Assembly: GCA_963969395.1 (NCBI GenBank)
Contig: OZ017798.1
Coordinates: 2,728,001 to 2,792,000, forward strand
Direction of reading: 5' to 3'
DNA: 64,000 bases
Origin: Pseudoscleropodium purum
Lineage: Eukaryota > Streptophyta > Bryopsida > Hypnales > Brachytheciaceae
Notes under the pieces: model-generated
Databases searched by the model: none
Told to the model about the DNA's origin: nothing
Seen by the model: the letters and a program-made list of their open reading frames with translations, nothing else
Shown here: one piece after another, positions 22,192 through 33,188 of the stretch
Layout of the letters: each line of letters begins with the position of its first letter
Position numbering within the stretch: the stretch's first letter is position 1
Made by a program: the position numbers and the translations under genes

Positions 22192-24288
22192 ATGATGACG
22201 ACGCAGATCTGTGAAACAGAGCGGGCTGATTTCCCATTGAGAGTTATATGCATAAAGGAGACATTTGAGAGTGACGGAGGGATATGTTTTGGTTTGCCTG
22301 GCAACTGGGATTTTCACATAATCTCTCATACATGGACAGAAGATGCGAGGAACTGGTCGGTTGAGATTGCAAACATCATGGCAGAGAGGAAGAATACTGA
22401 GGAATTAGATGCCTATGCTGAACTCTTCAAGGAGGAGAATTTTGCAGGGAAAAGAGGCTACACTGACCTGCTAGAGTTTCTGAGCATGTTGGCGGTTGAT
22501 GGGGTGGAGAGAGTATGGTTTGATGCGCTGTGCATTAACCAAAAAGACGATGAAGAGAAGAGCAGAGAAATATCACAAATGAGTAAGTACTATGCACGCT
22601 CCAGAGGCTGTTATGTTTGGTGTCATGGCATGGGCGGGGGGTTTCGGCTCTGGGCAGAGGGGACGGCGCCCCGTTACCACACTTTGCCGCGATGGTTTTC
22701 ACGGGTCTGGACCTTGCAGGAATTTGTGCTGCCGAGCAAACTGGCGTTCATTGTGGGCATGGACATGGCAGGCTGCACGGCGATGTTTGCCTACAAGGCA
22801 TATTGCCGATCCAGGTGCTTGAGTTGGCAGCCAGCCGAGCTCATGGATGACCTAATCGAAGCCAAATTCTGGAGGCGCTTCGATTCTACTCGTCAAGTTA
22901 ACAGTCGAGAGTTTTTCCCTTGTCCGCACTGCAATCATCAGCAAAATGGGCACATTTATTTTGTGGAGAGAGAAAAATACTTTGAGCTTATGTATCGAAG
23001 CAGCTATAAATCTATCGAGCTGGGCAGGCTCCCTTCGAATTTCTGGACCGAATTCAAGTCTCCATTGCTCCGCTTGCTGACCATTTTGTCTTGCAGTGAC
23101 CAGCTTCGCCGTCTCCAGCTTGCAGCTCTTATCGTCTGGGAAATCAGTGTGCGTGACTGCTCCGAGTCTCATGACGAAGATAGGCTCTTGTCTATCTTAG
23201 GGTTTCTTCAAGTAGAGGGCAAAGTTCAACTAAGAACCGGCAGGGGATTGCATGAGCAAATCTACGACGTGGCCCAGAGTCTAGTGAAGAGCAGTCTCGC
23301 CGAGGGACACCACCGACTACTCCTATTGCTTTGCGTTGCTCAGTATCGTGGTAGCTCTGTCATCTCTATGTCCTGGGCACCAACCTTCACTCTCCAAAAA
23401 GTGTTGGGGGATATGAGGCTTCAAAGCCTTCCTGTGTTCCACAAATTCGCATCCGTAGCCCAAGTCAAAGAGCTTAGTAAACTGGGCTTAGCGCTCTGGT
23501 GCCCTTTCTTGCGAGCCAAGGCTGTCCCGTTTGCAGAGCACTCGCAAAAGTGTAGCACTTGTCCCCAATGTCGACAAGCTGCTCGAATTGCCCATGCGCA
23601 TTACTTTATTCTTGAGGTTCAGAATTGCCAACACTACTCTGTACTTCTCTGGACACATTCTGATGAAGAACATGATGGTGAGCTGCGATTTATGAGCGTC
23701 TCTCCTCCAACTTTCACCATGTCTATCAAGAGTGACACTGATATTAATAGGTTGCGTACCATGTCTTTCCATGTGTATCTACTTCTGATAGCGCAAGATG
23801 AGCTCCCGGGGTCCTCGCAACCATACGGATTGTTCCTGGTTTGTATTGGCAAGGATGTATCAAACCTTCACAAAGTCGGTGTGTTTATTTGTGGGCCTGG
23901 ATGGGATCCCGAGACAATGGAAGAGCCAGGGGCATATGATACACCTGACACTCAGTCAGAAGATTCTATAATGTCGGAAGGAGAAGATGAATGCTTTAAT
24001 AATGAGGAGTTGGAGGACTTTCAAGGCTCTCAGGTCGTTCCATGGAAAGACGAATTTCCAGCTGTGGCTCTTGACGACGAGGAGCTTGATAGTGCTGAAG
24101 GAGAAAACGAGGAAGACGAAATCCAGGAGGAGGAAGAAGAGGAACATGAGCAAGACGATGAAGTAGATGCAGACGACCCAAACTGGGAACAAGATTTAGA
24201 GTGCATGGAATGGTGTAGATTTACTGTGGGTGGGTTTGGATCTTTTGTGCCTTCAAGCGTTTTGACTTCGGACAAAATTATTGATTGA
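22192..24288 (+). CDS. HET-domain protein 2 with acidic C-terminal tail
   Basis: Single frame of 698 residues. The start is the first of two adjacent ATGs; no in-frame ATG precedes it closely. HET motifs are FHIISHTW (41-48), VWFDALCINQ (108-117) and RWFSRVWTLQE (167-177), with the downstream helix DEDRLLSILGFLQ (328-340). CPHC (244-247) and C454-x2-C457-x2-C460 are possible metal-binding knuckles. Residues 583-670 are strongly acidic, including a run of seven acidic or near-acidic residues, and the protein ends in a short hydrophobic-polar tail. Acidic tails often bind basic partners or histones, but no target can be read. No intron is needed. HET1 shares the motif order but little else, so the two are old paralogues. 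Confidence 0.87.
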   Translation: MMTTQICETERADFPLRVICIKETFESDGGICFGLPGNWDFHIISHTWTEDARNWSVEIANIMAERKNTEELDAYAELFKEENFAGKRGYTDLLEFLSMLAVDGVERVWFDALCINQKDDEEKSREISQMSKYYARSRGCYVWCHGMGGGFRLWAEGTAPRYHTLPRWFSRVWTLQEFVLPSKLAFIVGMDMAGCTAMFAYKAYCRSRCLSWQPAELMDDLIEAKFWRRFDSTRQVNSREFFPCPHCNHQQNGHIYFVEREKYFELMYRSSYKSIELGRLPSNFWTEFKSPLLRLLTILSCSDQLRRLQLAALIVWEISVRDCSESHDEDRLLSILGFLQVEGKVQLRTGRGLHEQIYDVAQSLVKSSLAEGHHRLLLLLCVAQYRGSSVISMSWAPTFTLQKVLGDMRLQSLPVFHKFASVAQVKELSKLGLALWCPFLRAKAVPFAEHSQKCSTCPQCRQAARIAHAHYFILEVQNCQHYSVLLWTHSDEEHDGELRFMSVSPPTFTMSIKSDTDINRLRTMSFHVYLLLIAQDELPGSSQPYGLFLVCIGKDVSNLHKVGVFICGPGWDPETMEEPGAYDTPDTQSEDSIMSEGEDECFNNEELEDFQGSQVVPWKDEFPAVALDDEELDSAEGENEEDEIQEEEEEEHEQDDEVDADDPNWEQDLECMEWCRFTVGGFGSFVPSSVLTSDKIID

Positions 24289-25219
24289 GTCGGTCTTGCG
24301 AGCCAAGTTCAAGCTCTAAACATTTCTTCTTCGGTTCTGATGGAAACAAGATGCGTGTGGATACTGATGACGCTTGATTCTCTTGTTCCGATATTGTGTC
24401 AGAAGCACAGTATAAATCTAACATGATTCTTTTATGTACAAAACATATATTGTGTACACATACAACATAGCAGATCAAAGCTTTGGTGGGCTTCAAATTC
24501 ATTCTACCCATGTTCTGAGTGTGTAGAAGATCGCAATACGGCGAAGATGGTTTAGGGCAAGATGGCAATATGGCATGCAGTAATTTATTGACAAGCTGTT
24601 GATTCCAAGGTCTGATTTTCTGGAGTATTGGGGATACATGAGCCTCTGATAAGCAGGATAGTGAAGGATAATTAAGTGGAACACTTTTCAAGGTCAGTGA
24701 ATACGTTACTGTTTTTGTCAAGCTGGAGGACTTGGCATTAGGTTTTTGCTCTTCGCATCACTTCCGGGACTTCGGATCGGCCTTAGTTCTTCAACCAAAT
24801 TTAAGATTGTGCTTAATCATATGAAATGGTAGTCAGCGATTTTCACCTAATTTTCAGTGCGATGGCATGGTTTTTGTTGAAACTCTGCATCAAGTTGTAA
24901 AGTAATCTTAGTGCCTGTACTGGAGAGCAGCGGGGAAGAACAGAAGTGGGGAGGAGAAGCTGTGAGGAAACAGCACAGGAAAAAAATACGAAACGAAAAG
25001 TACCGTGCCCCCACCAAGCGTAACTCTCGCGGGGTTTGGTTTTGCTCCGCTGGCGGGGCTCCGTTCTTCCAGGCCCTACCTTATTCCACCACCAGCCCAT
25101 GCCGACACCAACTGGGAACAGTCGGCATGTGCGTGGGGTGCATATCTAACCTAACCGTGAATCTCCGCCTTGAATCGCGTCTGAAAGTCTGGCTTCGCAT
25201 TCTTCTTCTTCTCGGCTTT
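24289..25219. other. Intergenic between HET2 and the membrane-protein unit
   Basis: The first part is probably HET2 3' untranslated sequence. A frame on the minus strand (24721-24278) has no family resemblance. Near 25.1 kb a 9-bp hairpin, CATGCCGAC with GTCGGCATG (25098-25129), marks a GC-richer promoter-like zone. Confidence 0.4.
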
Positions 25220-25606
25220 CGTGACGGACGAGTCTGATGAGCGCTTACGGCTTCTCATTGTATTTCGGTTGTTGCAAGCTCGCGTTGAGTTGGTGTTTTT
25301 GAGTTCCTATGGTTCTGGGATACTCTCTGGGCCGTTTTCTAGGGTGCCTGTGGTAGTATTTCATAGCCAGTGGCAAGTGGTAAAAACTCCACAAGAGAGA
25401 GCCGAGCTTTGTGTTTTGGATTTTGAACCCGTCCTTCACAACTCACTTTGGGGTTAGATGACGACTGTCTGAAGGTACTCTGTTGTCTGAACAGCGGAAC
25501 CATCTCGTACTCCTTGTTTGTTTCCATGCCATTTCCAGTGATTTCATGGCTTGGCTTCTTGGGGCCGACGGATTAGAGTTTTCTCTGAGGCAGAAGTCTG
25601 ACCGAA

Positions 25607-25729
25607 ATGGTGGCTGTGCCGACAGGTCTTGTACTTCGAAGCTCTCGTGTGGCTTTTGCTAAACCCCTTGGGAATGCTTTTGCGAGAGTAGATCATCTTT
25701 TCTGGTGTAATTGGTTACATAAGTGGTGA
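25607..25729 (+). CDS. Conserved 40-residue upstream ORF
   Basis: The ORF MVAVPTGLVL...FWCNWLHKW lies in the leader before the splice donor at 25811. Its counterpart in the second unit (33007-33123) keeps PTGLVL, AFAK, LGNAFAR and HLFWCNWL despite an indel elsewhere in the leader. It may be a translated upstream ORF that tunes the main frame, or simply a recent duplicate that has not decayed. No function is known. Confidence 0.35.
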   Translation: MVAVPTGLVLRSSRVAFAKPLGNAFARVDHLFWCNWLHKW

Positions 25730-25810
25730 TTGGTTACAGTCGTGACTGCCCCTCACTTGGAGTGGACTGATTCTTCTAACTCGATTTGTGCGAACCGGCT
25801 CTGCTCGCAG

Positions 25811-25979
25811 GTATGTCTAATTCTTTCGAATGTTCGTCGAAGGCTAGAATTCAATTAATGATTTTGGAACATGTTGCTTGAGTTCTTCGTAACATACGTA
25901 AAAATGGAACAAATTACACCTTAGGCATCAAGGCTTTCCATTGCTAAGCAATAACTTGTCGTTGACCATGTGTATGCAG
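25811..25979 (+). other. 5' leader intron of membrane-protein gene 1
   Basis: The donor CGCAG/GTATGT and the acceptor TGTATGCAG/ATAAAG enclose 169 nt. The same sites occur in the second unit at 33189-33350, with more differences inside the intron than at its borders. Confidence 0.6.
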
Positions 25980-26109
25980 ATAAAGTCTCTACTAAAGAAT
26001 CCTGTTGGGAATCTTGGTTCATTGGGCAAAGTGGAAGGGTGATATTCAATTCACGATCATTTACGTCTAGTGAAAGTGCTGTATTTGAGGATCGGAGCGA
26101 TATTCCAGC

Positions 26110-27420
26110 ATGCGGGTATTGATGGCAACATACGATGGCCTCACAGCTTGCAGATTAGGAAGAAACCTGCCCAGCTTGGACTTCGCAGGACTATCAGCTC
26201 TGCTTGGGTCCAGTGCAACAAAAGCCGGCATTCCTTACACTTGTCTCGTTCGTAGCCGAGTCCCCTACTTGAATCTGTATGTGCCAGCAGGGACCCTGGG
26301 ACTTGCTCAGGCGGTGCTCTCTTGCATTGACTGGAGACCAGCACGCATCCTGATAGGTAGTGGAGAAGCAGGATCGATGCTAGAGCTTTGCGGTGTGAAG
26401 GCAAGTGAAAATACCACCTACGTGGGCCTCCAATCCGGAACAGCTCTTCCAGTGCGTGGTGTTGTGGGGGAGGCTGTGGTATTAGAGCTTGTGAGGCAAG
26501 GAAAACAGCGCGATTGTGATGTCATCGGACGTAATTCTGCGAGACCCACCTATGTTGTATGGGCAAAAATCGACGGCTCGAACGACATGATTGTTGGTGA
26601 TGTGCACGTACCCGGGGATGAAGGTGTTCTGATCAATTTTTTTGCAACTAGCGTTTGCGTAGTAGTGTTGGTGTTGGAGGCCATGTGCCATGAGTGGTTT
26701 AGTTTTGCACTAGTGGCCACTGGAATGATCTTAAACGCAACCATGGCGTTTCTGCTTCGACAACAGCAGTTTGAGGTGGCGTCAGCAAAACCTGCAGAAG
26801 GTGCACCACCTGGAGACTCTGTGATAGTACTGAAGGATGACCCAGATGTGCTTTGCGTTTTGCATGGCTCAGAGGAGGCCATTCAGAAGTTGCTACAGAA
26901 GGAAGTTGTATTAAAAGGAGGGTGGGTTAAGCATTTACCTCTCTTTCTGGTGTCGGTGGCCTTGATGATTTACTCCGCTGTGTTAGTGCTGGGAGTGCCG
27001 CACCTGAAGCCCAGTGCCCAGTTCATGTTTTTGATTGTGGTTTGTTTTGGAGCAATGACTGATTTGTTGAAGGGTAGTTGGAATGGGAAGAGAGGCATTG
27101 CAGAAGAGGCTTTGAAAAAGTATCACATTCAACTAGTCGATGTTAAGAAGTTTGGAAACCGAACAGCAGCAGTTGCTTGTGTCGCTAAGGGTAGTACCAA
27201 GTTGCACGCATTAAAAGCTGCAGGGCTGTGCCCTACAGCTGGCACTGCCTGGGAGAATTGGTGGACTGCATTAGGGATCCTTGATGAAGCCAATGGCGCT
27301 AGTGAAGTTCAGGAGAAACTAGCTTCTTTGTCTACATCAGTGCACGAAGATGACAAAGGACTGTGGAATATATTGAAAGCGGACATGCTTTTAGGCCGCA
27401 AGCATGCAAACTTAGAATAA
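26110..27420 (+). CDS. Unnamed four-helix membrane protein, copy 1
   Basis: Single frame of 436 residues starting MRVLMATYDG. Residues 1-170 are mixed and mostly soluble in character. Hydrophobic segments at about 173-191, 197-216, 276-296 and 303-319 form two pairs of likely membrane helices. Between the pairs lies a polar loop with PPGDSVIV (234-241), a VLHGSEEAIQKLL stretch and a lysine-rich join. The C-terminal 110 residues are soluble and contain RTAAVACVAKGSTKLHALKA and CPTAGTAWENWWTALGI. The layout of two helix pairs, a PGD-V loop and an A-T-AW--W ending reminds me of unnamed integral membrane proteins common in fungi; this is recollection and needs a search. No enzyme motif is visible. 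Confidence 0.8.
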   Translation: MRVLMATYDGLTACRLGRNLPSLDFAGLSALLGSSATKAGIPYTCLVRSRVPYLNLYVPAGTLGLAQAVLSCIDWRPARILIGSGEAGSMLELCGVKASENTTYVGLQSGTALPVRGVVGEAVVLELVRQGKQRDCDVIGRNSARPTYVVWAKIDGSNDMIVGDVHVPGDEGVLINFFATSVCVVVLVLEAMCHEWFSFALVATGMILNATMAFLLRQQQFEVASAKPAEGAPPGDSVIVLKDDPDVLCVLHGSEEAIQKLLQKEVVLKGGWVKHLPLFLVSVALMIYSAVLVLGVPHLKPSAQFMFLIVVCFGAMTDLLKGSWNGKRGIAEEALKKYHIQLVDVKKFGNRTAAVACVAKGSTKLHALKAAGLCPTAGTAWENWWTALGILDEANGASEVQEKLASLSTSVHEDDKGLWNILKADMLLGRKHANLE

Positions 27421-27941
27421 GTTTTGTTTTTCGTTGAAACTTTTTAGATTTTAGGTGTTTAGCTTTGTCTTTGCTTTTAGTGTTATTTGAAACCACATAT
27501 GTATGTGGGCCATCAGTATTGCCATCAGTTGGTGACTAGATTCAGAGAAGGAATACAACAATTGAAGTTGTATTTCGATGGACAGAGGATTGGCTCTTCA
27601 CCCTTGTATCAGGTTCGTTGTACAGGACTTTTAATTCTCTTCCAAACGAAAGAAAATTTGCAAATACATTGTTCCTAAATTCCTGCTCCAGAGATTCCAC
27701 CATTTCTCGCTCGCGACTGGATTGTTCATTATTCTTCCGCGGTGATGACATTGCCCTTCACTTTCATGCGGTTTTCGTGAACTAACAACCTTGTGGACTT
27801 GACGCAGTTTTCGTTTGCGAGGCCACTGTGTTTTCTGCAAGTGAATTTCACCGCTCTTGGTAGTTGGGTGCGTGCCGAATTCGACATTGGACACAGAGAT
27901 GCGGAGTACTTCCATGGCGACGTCGAGGTGTGGGTTTCGCA

Positions 27942-30429
27942 ATGCCGGTGCAGACGGGGTTGCGCAGGAAGACTGACCTGCAAGGGAGGAGAGCCTCAGA
28001 GCAGGTCATGTTGAAATTTGGGTTAGGGCAGCATGGGAGTTGTGGCTGTCAGGCAGCTGCCAACAAGTATGACCCTGTGTACAAGAAGAGTGCTCCCAAG
28101 AGGAGTGATTTGAAGAAAGCTGAGAAGTAAGGGTCCGTGGCGGAAGCTTCGAGTAGTGGGACACAAACGAAGAAGGTTTCGAAGAAAGATCAGGTGAGGC
28201 GCACCTTTGTTGGAGGATATTTTTCAGTGTCGTGGCATGCAGTTGAAATGATTTTAATCTTGCGAATAAGTTTCAGTCTTTTTCTTGCAAGTTTCCTCTG
28301 GCTTTGCAGACTGGTCAAGCAACAGTTAGAAGGAAAAAATTTCGCTAGAGTTTGGTTGGACTCAGAGACGCCAATTAGATAGCAACTTGGGGCTAACTCT
28401 CGTTCCCAACACCGTTTACTCTATCTAGTGTGTGATGCACAACTTTGTAGATTTAATGGTAATTTGAACATCATGTATTAGTGTACCTATTGATGGATAA
28501 GATTGGAACACCATTTAATGAGCATTGAATCTTGTAATGGCCATTTGTTGACTACGTGCTCGTTGATCGAGTGAGTAGTCACTCAAAATCAGATTCTTGA
28601 TGGTGTCCTAATCTACAGTATGGGAACAAAGAAAGTTCAATTTCCGTACGACATACTCTTTTGGTGGCACATTAAATGAAGATGATATTAAATAGAATGA
28701 ATGGTGTAATTTGCAGTGAATTGACGTTCATTTCCATGAGTTACCTTGACCTCCCAATTTCGAACAAGTGAACTGACTGTGTCTACACCAATGGTTTGAA
28801 GTGCTAAATCCACCTGCAGCAATTAGTTAGCTAACTTGAAAACCCAACTCCCCATTAGTTTCCTTGTAAGTTAAAGTACACGATAGGCTTCCAACTAGCG
28901 AATGAGCCCTAACACCCTAATCAGCTAAGATGCACAACTTTGTTGCTTTGTTAGAGTAAGAACATGAGTGTTCATATGTAGTGTGGGTTAGGATTTACAG
29001 AGAGCAGCTGCATGTTTCGCATTCACTGTTATCCATTTTGGATAGGGCATGTGCCTTAAACCCTGCGGTTGATGGTGAAGATCAGTGACTATTACGGTTT
29101 ATGGACTTTGCATGGAATAACAATAGGGTTAACTTCGGATTTTCCACGACTGTTGTCTCATGCCATGGAATACGGCTCCTCACTGTGCAGGTGCGATTTG
29201 CAATTGAGGACGATGACGATGATTTCAGCAGTGCCATACCACCGGTATCTCTGTTGAAGCCATTAGCTGGATTCGTTCTGGACGATTCAGGAAAGGTTGT
29301 GTTTATAAGCTCTTCCTCAGAATCAGATTGTACCAATTGTGAATATTTTCTCAACTTAACGAGAAGCTTGGATAGAAAGTACCAGAGCCTTGTTTTTGTT
29401 TACTCACTAAGACGTGGTGGTATACACTCTTAGTTTCGATGACTCATTGCTTTCGCACAATTTTCCCACATTTGCTGAACTTTATGGTTGATTTGTTTTG
29501 AAATGCAGGTGGATCCAGCAGCTAGAAGACCACTAGAATGTATGATAAGAAGGGCTTTCTCAAGCTCGAGTGGGGAGCAATGTTTTCTCCTTTTACCTCT
29601 AGATATGTAAGGAATCCCCTTTTAATACCGTCTTTCAATTGGTGCATGTTACCTTCCTTAAAGCGTCCTAAATGATTTTTATCTCAACTTCTACAGATAT
29701 GGAAGTGACCACTTTTGGCCTTTTGGGCACTTGGGGTTAATGTTTGTTTGTTCCAGGACTGCATTGACCTTGGTGCTGGACCTCAAACTTTTCATTCAAT
29801 TTGATGCAGTTCAAACATGCAGTTATGAAACGAACAAAGTATGCATCAAACGTGCAGTTCTAGATTTGTACTCGAATCTTGTTTGCGTTGGTCTTTTCAT
29901 GAAATTGCAGTAAATGATATTTCTGTAAATAGATATAAGCCAAAAAAGTTAGTGCTTCAGACATTGCAGAGCTGACGTGACTCTGCTACTGTTGCTGTAA
30001 CAGGGCTCAGCAACGGGAGAGTTAAGGATTACTGGTGATGTGAGTCCCCTTATTATATGGGGAAACTTTGTTGCCGGTGGGAAATTGGTTGTTGTCATTT
30101 TGTTATGATTATACGAGCAATGTAAAGCTTCTTCTTCTTCTGCAATTGCGGAGTACATAGTTTGTTCATCCATTGAAGCTTGTGGTTGATATGCAGGACC
30201 TACAGTACTGGATGACGAAGCAGTGGTAGATGCTATTGATGAAGAAAATGAAATCCAAGCTCTTGTGGTAAGTTTTATTGGATTCTGTGCCAGTAAACTC
30301 TAGACCTGTTCATTCAGGTTTCTGGTTTCAAGTTTGTCGCCTCCATTATCCTCATTTGGTTGAAGTCTATTTATCTTCCTGATCCAGGATGAAGAAGAGG
30401 CAGTTAACGAGGCTTTGAAGTCAGCCTAG
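27942..30429 (+). pseudogene. DUF3727-like plastid protein gene, probably decayed
   Basis: Exons that can be read are 27942-28193 (interrupted by TAA at 28128-28130), 29191-29295, 29509-29606, 30197-30267 and 30388-30429. The third encodes RRPLECMIRRAFSSSSGEQC and FLLLPLD, typical of DUF1292/DUF3727 proteins, which are plastid-targeted in plants and also known in cyanobacteria. The last two encode LDDEAVVDAIDEENEIQALV and EEEAVNEALKSA, the family's usual ending. The middle of the family, normally more than 100 residues between these blocks, could not be found in 29607-30196. The TAA could be avoided only if GAA/GTAAGG acts as a splice donor, but then phases do not match. A decayed copy is the best reading. 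Confidence 0.5.
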
Positions 30430-31530
30430 TAAACCGAGTTCAGCTTTTGACAGTAATAAAAAAAAATGAGCCTGTACCTTCTGTTCCAAAGAATGTCTCC
30501 CTCCTTGGAATCGCCCCTGGGTTGGTTGTAAATTGCAATCATGCAAGCAGACTCCAAATTGAGGAACTCTTGATCGTTTGTACAGATAAATCTAAAGTAC
30601 TTCCTGTGAGTTTTTGTCTCCTGTTTAAGTACCCTGTTTAAGTACCCTGGTCAATTTACTCTCATAACCTCAATGGAGCCCGTAATTATGGTATATTCGC
30701 ACGAATTAGACATGAAGAGCATGGTTATATCTCATCATTTTGTCCTTTGGTGTTATGAGGTGGCAACCATGCATTGGGTATGAAGAGCATAAATTTTAAT
30801 CATATATTAAAAAAACTTAATGTTGGTAGTCCCCTTTGCAAGTAGATCGAAATAATTTAATGTTCAATATTTATCAATATTTCACAATACAGGCTTTGCA
30901 GGAGAGTGTTGCAGCTTAAGATATGTTCAAACCTAAAGATATTATATTACAAATTGTAGCAAGTTAATGCACAAGATTTGTTCACATTCTTTACAAAATA
31001 TTCGTATGATTATTCTTTTCCAAAACTCCCATGAGAAAATCTATCACCCTATCTGACATAGGACGCAAGCAGAGTCACCTGCACTTTAGGTGAGCTTACG
31101 TGCACTGAAAAACTGTAGCTGGGTGAAACATACCTAACTTCCGACTACTTCAGGCAAACACCAAAATGGCATCACCTGATGGAGCTGGAATGTGGAAAGA
31201 ACCAACACCAAATTGCATAGTTAAGGTACCATCTACAATAAGCGATGGCTACCGTGAAGCTACTTTTGACTCCATTTTTCAATAGTAAACTCAGTAACTA
31301 GATCTAAGTTATATTAGCCCTTCAACATGATGACAGACAGCTCCTCGGACTAACTTTTCGATGTATTTTTAAAAACTGGGACGTTGAACGGTTTAATCTT
31401 TCCTCGAAAAACGTTTCATTGGAGAGGATTAACACCAACGTAATTTCGAGGTTGGAGGCTGAAGAGGCTGTCAATGTCGAAGGCTTGATTGGAGACCTAG
31501 AGCAAGAAAGTGGAAAGAAGTCGATATCAT
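30430..31530. other. Mostly intergenic, one possible orphan exon
   Basis: At about 30452-30605 an open stretch with SLLGIAPGLVVNCNHASRLQ and EELLIVCTDKSKVLP ends at a GTGAGT donor and follows a TTTTGACAG acceptor, so it may be a leftover exon. A 13-14 bp direct duplication (TTTAAGTACCCTG) lies at about 30625-30652. The rest is AT-rich without recognisable features. Confidence 0.35.
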
Positions 31531-31990
31531 GTACATGGATTGTCCATTTCTGAAGACAAAATCTATGGAGCCTTGAACGAAATGGCGGCCGGCACAAAGA
31601 GTGTCTTGCCCTCCGTAGAAAGCACAGTTGTAGAAATTTTCAGCCTTGTCGCTCGCAATTCGAAATGCTGCCCCCTGTCGTCCCATTGCTCCAGGTGGTG
31701 GTACCTCTGCGGTGTTCTGTAATGCAATTCACAAAGACACATTAAAAGGAACCGTTGGAGTCCCGGATTGGAAGGATCAACCTAAGACAACTACACCGAT
31801 ATTGCTTGCTAATCTGATAGCAACACATCTAAGAATGATCTTGATTTCGACTGAGAGTACCTTGAAGGTGATGTCTCTGGCAACGAAGTTGGTGGCAAAG
31901 ACCATGACGGAAGCACTGCCATAGGAGCCTAGCTATTGCCCATCAGGGCTTATGTCACTGGCATTACTATTCCAGGGTATGGACGTGGAA
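31531..31990 (-). pseudogene. Pectinesterase fragment, disrupted
   Basis: Minus strand. The exon at 31990-31861 reads WNSNASDISPDGQ, TAG (31935-31933), then LGSYGSASVMVFATNFVARD and ITFK before a GTAC donor. After a CATTACAG acceptor the next exon (31716-31531) reads [40 protein letters not shown] and [20 protein letters not shown]. These are the pectin methylesterase core: the QAxALR/GDKAxFYNC block, GxQDTL and the GSIDFIFGxG active-site block with its Asp. The GRHF-GSIDF spacing is shortened and the G of FGNG is R. Upstream and downstream exons are missing. The enzyme normally de-esterifies cell-wall pectin; this copy is dead. Confidence 0.75.
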
Positions 31991-33006
31991 TTCGCTCCGT
32001 CTCCCTGCAAACCCCAGTCTAACTCTACCCAATCAGCACAACCCTTGGATCCTCTGTAATGACCCTGCCTCAAGGGCGAAAACAAGCTTCAAATTGCACT
32101 CACATGCGTTCCTTGGAAGATTTCCAACCAGATCTCTACACGACAGATTCTCAAGATACACAAGAAATGTACATTCAATTAGAAAGTGTACGCGTGGAGC
32201 CTATAAGTTGTGGGTTTTCGTCCATGGTGGAAGGTGGAATCTTTAAGAGCCACTATGAAATTTTGATCAGGGTTCACAAATGTGACTGCATTTAGAAAAT
32301 TTCTACCAATTTCGTTTGTGATGCAACAGAAAATGTGAACAATACTGTGTTTAATTTGCATTGTTGTTGCAATCGGAGCTGCGAATATTCAAGGACACCG
32401 ACAACGGCGTTGATCGTAGAGACGTAGACCCTTACCATTTCTTTGACTATGTCAGCTAGAAGAAGAAGCAGAGTACGTTCCTGCTGACCCCTGCACAGTG
32501 CACACGGTTCCCAGACACGTCGCGGGGGTGGGGAGCTGTCGGGGAAGAGCTGCCGACCTTCTGCGCATCTGCTGCTTCATCTTCCCCGCTTTTGTACAGA
32601 CAAGTGTTATGAGCTAGCGCTTGCGGCTTACATATACTGTAATTGTCTTTCGGTTGTTGCAAGCTCGTGTTCCGGTGGTGTTGAGTCCCTGTGGTTCTGG
32701 GATACTCTCTGGGCCTTTTTCTAATCTCTTTCCGTGGTAGTATTCCATGGCCAGTAGCAAGTGGTAAACACTCTACAAGAGAGAGCCGAGGTTTGTGCTT
32801 TGGATCCTGCGAACCCACCTCTCGCAAGTCGCAACTCACTCTGGGGTTAGATTAACGATCGTGGTGCTAAATCGGTGACGACTGTCTGAAGGTGCTTGGT
32901 TTTCTGAACAGCGGAACCATCCCGTACTCCTTGTTTGCTTCTATGCCGCTCGCAGCGATTCATGGGTTGGCTTCTTGCGGTCGACGGATTAGAGTTTTCT
33001 GGAATA

Positions 33007-33123
33007 ATGGCTTTACCGACAGGTCTTGTACTTGGATGCTCTGGTATGGCTTTTGCTAAAATCCTCGGGAATGCTTTTGCGAGAAGAGCTCATCTTTTCT
33101 GGTGTAATTGGTTACGCTCGTGA
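33007..33123 (+). CDS. Conserved 38-residue upstream ORF, copy 2
   Basis: The ORF MALPTGLVLGCSGMAFAKIL...FWCNWLRS is the counterpart of the 25607 ORF, with the same position relative to the leader donor. The different ends (LHKW versus RS) come from an indel just before the stop. Confidence 0.35.
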   Translation: MALPTGLVLGCSGMAFAKILGNAFARRAHLFWCNWLRS

Positions 33124-33188
33124 CTGCCCCTCACTTGGAGTGGACTGATTCTTCTAACTCGATTTGTGCGAACCGGCTCTGCTCGCAG

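Larger units (their letters stand above)
25220..27610 (+). repeat. Duplicated unit M, copy 1 (leader and membrane-protein gene)
   Basis: From GGTTGTTGCAAGCTCG-like sequence through GTTCTGGGATACTCTCTGGG, the leader intron, the whole coding region and about 180 bp beyond the stop, this unit matches 32610-35290 in direct orientation. Coding parts are almost identical while leader and tail differ by substitutions and small indels. The copies are about 7.4 kb apart. Confidence 0.85.

Noticed and set aside
23956..24275. Long frames on the minus strand opposite the HET2 C-terminus
   Set aside because: Shadows of the acidic-tail codons (GAA/GAG read as TTC/CTC), not genes.
24278..24721. 147-residue open frame on the minus strand after HET2
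   Set aside because: Lies in the probable 3' region of HET2, has no family resemblance and an unremarkable composition; likely chance.
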